Shown: positions 44,762 to 50,707 of the stretch, piece after piece
How the letters are laid out: each line of letters begins with the position of its first letter
Position numbering within the stretch: position 1 is the first letter of the stretch
From: Massilia arenae
GTDB lineage: Bacteria; Pseudomonadota; Gammaproteobacteria; Burkholderiales; Burkholderiaceae_D
NCBI RefSeq assembly: GCF_008014745.1
Contig: NZ_VPFD01000034.1
Location: forward strand, 1-50,707
DNA length: 50,707 nt
Direction of reading: 5' to 3'
The notes under the pieces: generated by a model
What the model was told of the DNA's origin: nothing
Seen by the model: only the letters and a program-made list of their open reading frames with translations
The model's database searches: none
Position numbers and translations under genes: made by a program

Positions 44762-46996
44762 TTACAGGCTGCCGCGCAGGCTCAGCGACACACTGCGTGG
44801 ATCGCCGTAGTACCAGGCCAGACCGGTCGGACCGAATTTCTTGTAGTAGACCTTGTCGAACAGATTGTTCACATTGGCCTGCACCAACAGCTTGTCGCTG
44901 AAGCGCCAGGCGAGCATGGCGTTGGCGACGCCGTAGCCACCCTGGGTCGCGGTCAGGCCGGCGCCGCGCACATAGGAATCGCTCTGCATGTTCACCCCGC
45001 CGCCGACGGTCCAGCCCGGGCCCGAGCGGTTCGGGCTATAGCTGGTGAACAGGCGCAGCTGGTGTTTTGGATCGATGGTGCGCAGCGGCTGGCCGGTGTT
45101 GGCGGCGGTACCGCTCACGTATTTGGTACGGGTGTTGGTATAGCCAGCCATCAGCTGCCAGCCAGGCAATACTTCGCCCGACACTTCCGCTTCCAGGCCT
45201 TCGCTGCGCTCCTTGCCGCCGGCGATGCGGCAGAAGCCGGTCAGGTTGGTCGGCGGACAGGGATTGACCGACGACGTGTCCTCGATCGCGCGGCCGACGT
45301 TTTCGACCTGGAACAAGCCCATCGAGGCGTTCAGGCGGCCGCCGAAGAACTCCCCTTTCAGGCCGAGCTCGATGTCCTCGCCGATGACCGGTTCGAGCAG
45401 GTTGCCGTCGGCGCCGCGCGCCTCCTGCGGCTCGAAGATCTCGGTATAGCTGGCGTAGGCGCTGATCTCGTTCGACAAGTCGTACACGATGCCGACATAG
45501 GGCGTGGCTTCGCGCGTGACCTTGAAACCGCTGCCATTGGTGCGCCGCTCGGTTTCGTACCAGCTCAGGCGGGCGCCGAGCAGGACGGCCAGCGGGTCTG
45601 CCAGCGAAAAGCGCGCCGTGGCGTAGGCGCCGTTATTGGTGGTCACGGTCGGTGCGGCGCCGCCGGCCGGCATCGTCGTCACCTCGCGCTCCGGATAGGT
45701 CGAATACGGATCGAAGGTGCGGATGTCGATGGTCTGCTTGAACAGGGTGCCCGCGCCGTAGGTGGCGATCGTCCGGTCATACACGCGCTCGGCGCCCACC
45801 ACCAGCGTGTGCTTGCGTCCGAACAGCGTGAACGGGCCATTGGCGACGAGGCTCAGCGCCTGCTGGCGGCTGTCGTCGCCGGTGTACTGAGACGTCGTCA
45901 TGTCCATCAGGTAGGGATTGGTGGTGCTGGTGCGCGCGATATACGTCTGCTTGAAGCCATTGGTCTTGAGGCGCATCCCGAGATAACCGGCGTTCGCGCG
46001 CACGCTCCAGCCATTATCGAAGCGGTGTTCGATGCCGATCTGGGCCTGGTCGTTGTAGCGGTTCCAGCGGTTCCAGCTGGCGCCCAGGAAGGTGTCGATC
46101 GGCAGGTTCAGCGAGGAACCGTCGAAGTTGCCCGGCAAACCGCCCCAGGCGCCGGTGGCATCGAGGTCGGTGTGCTGCAGCCAGGCGGTGACCGTGGTGC
46201 GTGGCGTCAGGTCGGCCTGGACCACGCCGTACAGCGCTTCACGGTCTTCTTCGCGCCCATCCTGGAACAAGTCCTTCTTGTCCTTCACCGCCACCACCCG
46301 GCCCCGTACCGAACCGCTCTCATTGAGCGGGGTCGACACGTCCATCTCGACCCGGCGGCGGTCCCACGAGCCGACCGTCAGGCCGCTTGATGCCTGGAAG
46401 GCGGCCGTCGGCAGCTTGCGCACCATATTCACGGTGGCGGAAGGGCTGCCGGAACCGCGCAGCATGCCCGAGGCGCCGCGCAGCAGTTCGACCCGGTCCA
46501 GGACGGCCGTGTCTGGCTGGATGAAGTAGGCGCCGGACTGCTTGTAGCTGAGCCCATCGATCTGCATGGCATCGACGCGGAAGCCGCGCGAGTTGTAGGC
46601 GATGCGCTCGCTGTCGGTGTAGTCGACCGTGATGCCGGCGGTATTGGTCAGCACGTCGGTCAGGTCGAGCATATTGCGCTCTTCCATCAGCTGGCGGGTG
46701 ATGACGGTGACCGGCTGCGGCGTGTCGCGGATATCTTGCTCGCCCTTGAACAGGGTCGAGGAGCGGGTGGTGAACGACTTGCTCTTTTCGGTGGTGGCGT
46801 CGTGCCTGCCGGTGATGTTGACGGTGGGGATCGCGTCAGTGGCGATCTCTTCCGGCGCATCGGGAGCGGCAGGGGCAGCGGCCATGGTGGCCAGCGGGGA
46901 CAGCAAGGCGGCGCTTGCGCACAGTGCGGTGGCCTGGCGCACGAGACGGGCGACGGGCGTTGGATCGGATACAACGGATGGCACTGGGCGCAACAT
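44762..46996 (-). CDS. TonB-dependent siderophore receptor (FpvA/FhuE-like, no signalling domain)
   Basis: The 744-residue outer-membrane receptor is for ferric siderophores. After a signal peptide (cleavage near AAA-AP, about 43) comes the plug domain with RDTPQPVTVITRQLMEERNM, DLTDVLTNTAGI and DRVELLRGASGMLRGSGSP, hallmarks of the TonB-siderophore subfamily. A 22-strand barrel ends NLFDKVYYKKF...SLRGSL. The N-terminal STN domain of FpvA/FecA transducers is missing, so it should not signal to an anti-sigma factor. ATG 46996 is chosen for AAGGAG 5 bases upstream. A Fur box overlaps its promoter. Divergent genes encode likely iron-release partners. Confidence 0.95.
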   Translation of the reverse strand: MLRPVPSVVSDPTPVARLVRQATALCASAALLSPLATMAAAPAAPDAPEEIATDAIPTVNITGRHDATTEKSKSFTTRSSTLFKGEQDIRDTPQPVTVITRQLMEERNMLDLTDVLTNTAGITVDYTDSERIAYNSRGFRVDAMQIDGLSYKQSGAYFIQPDTAVLDRVELLRGASGMLRGSGSPSATVNMVRKLPTAAFQASSGLTVGSWDRRRVEMDVSTPLNESGSVRGRVVAVKDKKDLFQDGREEDREALYGVVQADLTPRTTVTAWLQHTDLDATGAWGGLPGNFDGSSLNLPIDTFLGASWNRWNRYNDQAQIGIEHRFDNGWSVRANAGYLGMRLKTNGFKQTYIARTSTTNPYLMDMTTSQYTGDDSRQQALSLVANGPFTLFGRKHTLVVGAERVYDRTIATYGAGTLFKQTIDIRTFDPYSTYPEREVTTMPAGGAAPTVTTNNGAYATARFSLADPLAVLLGARLSWYETERRTNGSGFKVTREATPYVGIVYDLSNEISAYASYTEIFEPQEARGADGNLLEPVIGEDIELGLKGEFFGGRLNASMGLFQVENVGRAIEDTSSVNPCPPTNLTGFCRIAGGKERSEGLEAEVSGEVLPGWQLMAGYTNTRTKYVSGTAANTGQPLRTIDPKHQLRLFTSYSPNRSGPGWTVGGGVNMQSDSYVRGAGLTATQGGYGVANAMLAWRFSDKLLVQANVNNLFDKVYYKKFGPTGLAWYYGDPRSVSLSLRGSL

Positions 46997-47021
46997 GATC
47001 ACTCCTTGAAAGTGTTTTGAT

Positions 47022-47067
47022 AATGAGAATGATTCGCATTATAATTCGTGTTGAATAGTTGACGCAA
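47022..47067 (-). promoter_or_regulatory. Fur box overlapping the siderophore-receptor promoter
   Basis: The near-perfect 19-bp palindrome AATGAGAATGATTCGCATT at 47022-47040 matches Fur-site architecture (arms AATGAGAAT and ATTCGCATT, 8 of 9 pairs). It overlaps a perfect minus-strand TATAAT at 47043-47038; a weak TTGCGT -35 lies 18 bases further (47067-47062). Repression in iron-replete cells follows from established Fur behaviour. The divergent DUF4198-DUF3325 genes may share this site. A further 7-bp inverted repeat (TGCCAAA/TTTGGCA, 47087-47114) lies on their side. Confidence 0.82.
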
Positions 47068-47167
47068 CGCACATATTTTCCGCTTCTGCCAAAAGAGACA
47101 TGCTTTATTTGGCAAAAACGACTGGCATCATCCGACGCGACCACACCTCATAAAGAGAATAAAGACC

Positions 47168-47893
47168 ATGAAGAAACTGCTGCTCTCCTCGCTCCTCGCC
47201 CTTGCTGCAATCGCACCTGCCGCCCAGGCGCACCACGTCTGGCTGGAGCAGGATGGCAAGACCGTGAAGCTGCAGTTCGGCGAGTTCGGCCTGAACCAGC
47301 GCGAGACCACGCCCGGCCTGCTGGACAAGTTCGTCGCGCCGCGCGCGACCCTGCTCAAGGCTTCCGGAGAGACCGCGCTCACGCTGGAAAAGACCGCCAA
47401 AGGCTATGTGGTGGGCGGCGCCAGCCTGGCGGCGGGCGACGCGATCGTGGCCGAAGACAATGCCTATCCGGGCTGGGAAACCACCAAGGACGGCACAACC
47501 AGCCAACACATCTGGATCCCGGCCGCGCGCCTGGCGACCAGCTTCGCCGCCCAGCAGCCGAAGCTGGCGCTAGACATCGTCCCGACCGGCACGGCCGGCG
47601 AATTCAAGGTGTTTTATAAAGGCCAGCCGCTGCCGAAGGCCAAGGTGGCGATCACCGTGCCGAGCGGCTGGTCGAAGGAAGCGCTGGCCGACGCGAACGG
47701 CGCGGTGAAGTTCGACCTGCCGTGGAAAGGCACTTATGTGCTCGAAACCGCCCATACCGACAAGACCGACGGCGAGCGCGCCGGCGTGCAGTACGCCAGC
47801 GCCAGCCATACGTCGTCGCTGACCGTGGTGCAGCCGAAAGGCATCGCGGCCCTGGCCGCGGGTCCTGCACTGGCGCCGGGCGCCGAGCACTGA
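47168..47893 (+). CDS. Periplasmic DUF4198 protein (NikM-like, iron-uptake associated)
   Basis: The 241-residue secreted protein has a clean signal peptide (cleavage after AQA, about 22). The mature protein starts HHVWLEQDG, typical of DUF4198/NikM-related proteins in which N-terminal His residues can bind metal. A C-terminal Ig-like repeat (about 140-225, PLPKAKVAITVPSGW) follows. Genes of this kind often neighbour TonB siderophore receptors. It faces the Fur-regulated receptor and leads a four-gene run, so a role in binding or relaying iron in the periplasm is likely but unproven. Confidence 0.85.
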   Translation: MKKLLLSSLLALAAIAPAAQAHHVWLEQDGKTVKLQFGEFGLNQRETTPGLLDKFVAPRATLLKASGETALTLEKTAKGYVVGGASLAAGDAIVAEDNAYPGWETTKDGTTSQHIWIPAARLATSFAAQQPKLALDIVPTGTAGEFKVFYKGQPLPKAKVAITVPSGWSKEALADANGAVKFDLPWKGTYVLETAHTDKTDGERAGVQYASASHTSSLTVVQPKGIAALAAGPALAPGAEH

Positions 47894-47928
47894 TCGCCGT
47901 TCGTTTTAGATAGAAAGGCCCCAGCCTC

Positions 47929-48216
47929 ATGACTACCCTCACCTGGCGCTACCGCGGCGGCGTGGCCGCGCGCGCGGTCGCGGCCATCGCCGGCGGCTAT
48001 GTGCTGACGTCGATCGCCAGCGCCCTGATCGCCATCGCGCTGCCGCTGCCGCGCGCCGACGCCGTCACCATCGCGACCCTGCTCTCCTTCGTGGTCTATA
48101 CCTGCGTGATCCTGTGGGTGTTCGCCACCGACAGCGCGCTGCGCGCCTGGGTCGGCGTGGTCGCAAGCAGCAGCGTATTGGGCGCTGTGCTGTGGATCGC
48201 CGGGAGGGCGTCATGA
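47929..48216 (+). CDS. DUF3649 small membrane protein (iron-uptake accessory)
   Basis: The 95-residue protein has three predicted transmembrane helices (about 17-40, 48-66, 72-92). The start RYRGGVAARAVAAIAGGYVLTS fits DUF3649 proteins, annotated as iron transporters or iron-uptake proteins next to PepSY genes. Its stop overlaps the PepSY ATG (ATGA), and a GGGAGGG site serves the next gene. Its mechanism is unknown; a complex with the PepSY and DUF3325 proteins is plausible. Confidence 0.85.
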   Translation: MTTLTWRYRGGVAARAVAAIAGGYVLTSIASALIAIALPLPRADAVTIATLLSFVVYTCVILWVFATDSALRAWVGVVASSSVLGAVLWIAGRAS

Positions 48217-49847
48217 AAGAAGGCTTGCGCCAATCGATGGCCTGGGTGCACACCTGGTCGGGCCTGCTGGTGTGCTGGTTGCTGCTGCTGGTGTTCATGG
48301 GCGGCACCGCCGCCTACTACAAGCACGAGATCACGTTCTGGATGAAGCCCGAGCTGCACAAGGCGGCCGATGCGCCGTCGCGGGTGACGCCGGCCGAATC
48401 GGCTGCGCTCGCGGTGCGCGAGCTGCAGCAACGCGCGCCGAAGGCCAATGCCTGGTTCCTCGACCTGCCGCACGAGCGCAATCCGCTGATCTACGCCAGC
48501 TGGACCAATCCGCCGAAGAAGGGCATGACCCGCGAAGAGCGGCGCGCGGCCTTCCGCACCCAGAACTTCACGCTCGATCCGATGACCGGCGAGCATACCG
48601 CCGCGCCGCGCGACACCCGCGGCGGCGAGTTCCTGTACCGCCTGCACTTCGACCTGTACTACATGTCGGCGATCTGGGGCCGCTGGATCGTCGGCATCGC
48701 CGCCATGTTCATGCTGGTGGCGATCGTGAGCGGCGTGATCACGCACAAGCGCATCTTCAAGGATTTCTTCACCTTCCGTCCGAAGAAGGGCCAGCGCTCG
48801 TGGCTGGACGCGCACAACGCCACAGCGGTGCTGGCGCTGCCGTTCCACCTGATGATCACCTATACCGGCCTGGTCACACTGATGTTCATGTACATGCCCT
48901 CGCCCACCAAGGCGCTGTACGGCACTGAGCAGAACGCGATGTTCGCGGACGTGTTCCCGAATGCCGAGCGGGTGAAGCCGGCCAGGGAATTCGCGCCGCT
49001 GGCCGACATCGCCCCGATGCTGCTGCAGGCCGAACGCGCCTGGGGCCAGGCGCCGACGCGCGTGGTGGTGACCAACCCGAACGACGCCAATGCCCGGATC
49101 GAGCTGCATCGCCCGTCGGGCCAGCAGTTATCGAACATCGAGCCGACCATGACCTTCGACGGCGCCAGCGGTGCGCTGCTGTCCGGCGCCAAGCCGATGA
49201 GCACGACGCTGGACGCGCGCGCCGCGATCTACGGCCTGCACGTGGCCCACTTCGCCGACCCGCTGCTGCGCGCGCTGTTCTTCGTATGCGGTCTGGCCGG
49301 CACCGCGATGGTCGCCACCGGCGCCCTGCTGTGGGGCGTGAAGGAGCGCCAGAAATACGCCAAGGCGATCGCGCAAGGCGGCAAGGTCGGCTTCGGGGTG
49401 CGCCTGGTGGATGCCCTGAACATCGGCGCCATCGCCGGCCTGCCGATCGCCTTCGCCGTCTACTTCTGGGCCAACCGCCTGCTGCCGGTCGAGATCGCGC
49501 AGCGCACGAACCTCGAGGCCAACTGCTTCTTCATCGCCTGGGGCCTGGCCGCGCTGCTGGCCCAGATCCGCCCGACGCGCGCGATGTGGCGCTTCCAGCT
49601 GACGCTGGGAGCGGTCCTGCTGGCCGGAATCCCGGTGCTGAACGCGCTCACGACCGACACCCACCTGGGCGTGAGCCTGTTTGGCGGTCCGGCCCTGCGC
49701 GCGGTGGCCGGCTTCGACATCGTGGTCCTGCTGCTTGGCCTGCTGCTCGGCTGGGCCGCCTGGTGGCTGGGCCGCAAGGCAAAAAAACAGGCTGCCGCCC
49801 GGCAGCCGGCGAATCCGGCGCAAACCACGCCACTGGAGGCCGCATGA
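48213..49847 (+). CDS. PepSY-associated TM protein (FpvG/PiuB-like, putative ferrisiderophore reductase)
   Basis: The 544-residue inner-membrane protein has about seven helices. The first is at 10-33 with HTWSGLLVCWLLLLVFMGGT, and a large periplasmic PepSY-type domain precedes the second (about 152-172, RWIVGIAAMFMLVAIVSGVI). Conserved His residues sit near helix ends (HTWSG, RLHFDLYY, ITHKRIFKDF, PFHLMITYTG, GLHVAHFADP) and could ligate haem. Pseudomonas FpvG, a PepSY protein, takes part in reductive iron release from pyoverdine in the periplasm, so an analogous role is proposed. Both ends overlap neighbouring genes by ATGA. Confidence 0.9.
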   Translation: MKEGLRQSMAWVHTWSGLLVCWLLLLVFMGGTAAYYKHEITFWMKPELHKAADAPSRVTPAESAALAVRELQQRAPKANAWFLDLPHERNPLIYASWTNPPKKGMTREERRAAFRTQNFTLDPMTGEHTAAPRDTRGGEFLYRLHFDLYYMSAIWGRWIVGIAAMFMLVAIVSGVITHKRIFKDFFTFRPKKGQRSWLDAHNATAVLALPFHLMITYTGLVTLMFMYMPSPTKALYGTEQNAMFADVFPNAERVKPAREFAPLADIAPMLLQAERAWGQAPTRVVVTNPNDANARIELHRPSGQQLSNIEPTMTFDGASGALLSGAKPMSTTLDARAAIYGLHVAHFADPLLRALFFVCGLAGTAMVATGALLWGVKERQKYAKAIAQGGKVGFGVRLVDALNIGAIAGLPIAFAVYFWANRLLPVEIAQRTNLEANCFFIAWGLAALLAQIRPTRAMWRFQLTLGAVLLAGIPVLNALTTDTHLGVSLFGGPALRAVAGFDIVVLLLGLLLGWAAWWLGRKAKKQAAARQPANPAQTTPLEAA

Positions 49848-50194
49848 GTGCATTGATCCTGAGCGGCGCCGCCCTCGCCTTCAGCGGCTTCGCCGCGACC
49901 AGCATCACGATGGACCGCCACTACGCCGACATCCACGGCCGCGGCAAGGAAGCCCCCGCCGCCACCCGCCTGCGGCTGCGCGCCCTGGGCTGGATCGGCC
50001 TGCTGCTTTCGTTCATGGCCTGCATCGGCGCCAGCGGCTGGCACCTCGGCCCGGTGCTCTGGTGCGGCATCCTCTCGCTCGCCGCCTGGACCGTCACCCT
50101 GCTCCTGCAATACCACCCGCGCCGGGTGATGCAAAGCGCCTGGATCGGCATCCCCGCCGCCCTGCTGACCACCACCCTCCTCCTGCGCACCTAA
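49844..50194 (+). CDS. DUF3325 small membrane protein (iron-uptake accessory)
   Basis: The 116-residue protein has three to four transmembrane helices. The start LILSGAALAFSGFAATSITMDRHY matches DUF3325 proteins, which end PepSY-containing iron-uptake operons. It overlaps the PepSY stop by four bases and has GGAGG upstream. Its function is unknown, probably as a partner of the PepSY protein. It is the last well-supported gene of the window. Confidence 0.85.
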   Translation: MSALILSGAALAFSGFAATSITMDRHYADIHGRGKEAPAATRLRLRALGWIGLLLSFMACIGASGWHLGPVLWCGILSLAAWTVTLLLQYHPRRVMQSAWIGIPAALLTTTLLLRT

Positions 50195-50300
50195 AGCCCA
50201 CCCAATTAGGGTCAGAGTAGAATTATCGAGCAATTTCCCATTCCCGCTCGCCGATCTTCTCTGACCACAATTTCTCTGTTACAGCTTTCAGAAAAGACAA

Positions 50301-50365
50301 TTAGGGTCAGAGTCGAATTGTTTGACAACTTTTAAAGTTGCTCGATAATTCGACTCTGACCCTAA
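50301..50365. repeat. Long hairpin 1 of the repeat array
   Basis: The 19-base arm TTAGGGTCAGAGTCGAATT (50301-50319) pairs perfectly with its inverse at 50347-50365. Between them an additional inner stem CAACTTT/AAAGTTG closes a tight loop, giving a bipartite hairpin typical of mobile extragenic palindromes. Confidence 0.88.
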
Positions 50366-50487
50366 AGCGTTTTGCAACAAAAACAGGAGTCTCAACTGCT
50401 CTCAGGCACGTTTTTCGGTCAGTTTTTTCGAGAGCATATTGTTCATCGCTGAATCATTTCTCGACAGCGAAAAAACACTCAAAAATT

Positions 50488-50556
50488 AATTAGGGTCAGA
50501 GTCGATTTATTGAGCAATTTCTCGAAATTGCCACTAATTCGACTCTGACCCTAATT
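50488..50556. repeat. Long hairpin 2 of the repeat array
   Basis: AATTAGGGTCAGAGTCGA (50488-50505) pairs with its inverse ending at 50556; an inner stem GCAATTT/AAATTGC with loop CTCG lies in the centre. The outer arms match hairpin 1 while the inner stem differs, showing a conserved head with variable core. Confidence 0.88.
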
Positions 50557-50649
50557 ATCTTGAAAGCAAAATGCAGCGAGGCTCGTGGAACAAAAACAAA
50601 GCCCCTTTGCATTTCGCAAAGTTGTCAAACAATTCGACTCTCGTATATT

Positions 50650-50707
50650 GAAGGTACCGCAGCGGAGCTGGTCTATGATGGCGACGAAGCGGTCGGGCGG
50701 AGTGATG
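50650..50707 (+). other. Possible coding fragment running off the window end
   Basis: After the repeats, base composition becomes GC-rich and coding-like. Frame +50650 reads EGTAAELVYDGDEAVGRSD, which resembles part of a GNAT domain. An ATG-ATG at 50675/50678 with GGAG upstream opens another plus frame (MATKRSGGVM). The minus strand is also open (PPDRFVAIIDQLR). The fragment is too short to decide. Confidence 0.25.

Larger units (their letters stand above)
50204..50641. repeat. Array of six TTAGGGTCAGAGTCGAATT repeat copies
   Basis: Within a gene-free stretch of about 480 bases there are direct copies at 50204-50236 (one base changed), 50299-50320 and 50488-50520, inverse copies at 50337-50365 and 50535-50556, and a truncated inverse copy at 50621-50641. 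The last is identical over 21 bases to the inverse of 50309-50329. Sequence between copies is AT-rich and has no supported gene. The layout is like REP/BIME arrays mobilised by a RAYT transposase; that link is inference, as no transposase is in the window. Confidence 0.88.

Overview
The window looks like chromosomal DNA of a GC-rich betaproteobacterium, most likely of the Massilia/Telluria group (Oxalobacteraceae). This is inferred from the protein sequences, the gene orders (carA-carB-greA-DUF4149, and divergent rlmE/yhbY with rlmE-ftsH-folP-glmM), the TonB-receptor content and a DUF4214 secreted protein. No 16S gene is present, so the genus is not proven.

Layout. (1) 0.1-4.4 kb: a large carbohydrate-type TonB-dependent receptor (minus) and a divergent DUF1460 lipoprotein. 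(2) 4.7-21.3 kb: fifteen collinear plus-strand genes of an exopolysaccharide/capsule locus, many joined by ATGA or short overlaps. They encode a CapD/WbpM-type 4,6-dehydratase, a complete WbpA-B-D-E set for UDP-2,3-diacetamido-glucuronate, a flippase, a polymerase, two GT4 glycosyltransferases, a GNAT-like protein, a deacetylase-like protein, a second sugar aminotransferase, a PglC-sized initiating phosphoglycosyl transferase, a PAP2-like membrane protein and an AT3 acyltransferase. (3) 21.6-26.9 kb, minus strand: Wzc-like copolymerase/kinase, Wza-like export lipoprotein and a TolA/TonB-like protein. Blocks 2 and 3 together supply precursor synthesis, lipid-linked assembly, flipping, polymerisation, chain-length control and export.

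(4) 27.0-28.8 kb: a small phage-derived island. An S24/LexA-type repressor sits beside three 17-bp operators with lambda-like spacing, facing a divergent orphan holin and a DUF5710 protein. A small unknown ORF is translationally coupled to the repressor. (5) 28.8-31.7 kb: NhaR-like LysR regulator, TerB-like protein, a calcium-binding/DUF4214 secreted protein, and tRNA-Arg(TCT) and tRNA-Pro(TGG).

(6) 31.8-43.2 kb: housekeeping genes glmM, folP, ftsH, rlmE (minus), yhbY (plus), a DUF4149 protein, greA, carB and carA (minus), with a recognisable carAB promoter. (7) 43.3-50.2 kb: a GlcG-like protein, a patatin-like lipoprotein, and an iron-uptake block. In that block a siderophore receptor under a Fur box faces DUF4198, DUF3649, PepSY reductase-like and DUF3325 genes. 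(8) 50.2-50.7 kb: a gene-poor end packed with inverted copies of a TTAGGGTCAGAGTCGAATT element that form two long hairpins. The best leads for novelty are the repressor/holin module, the deacetylase/GNAT pair and unusual sugar set of the polysaccharide locus, and the two families of extragenic inverted repeats.
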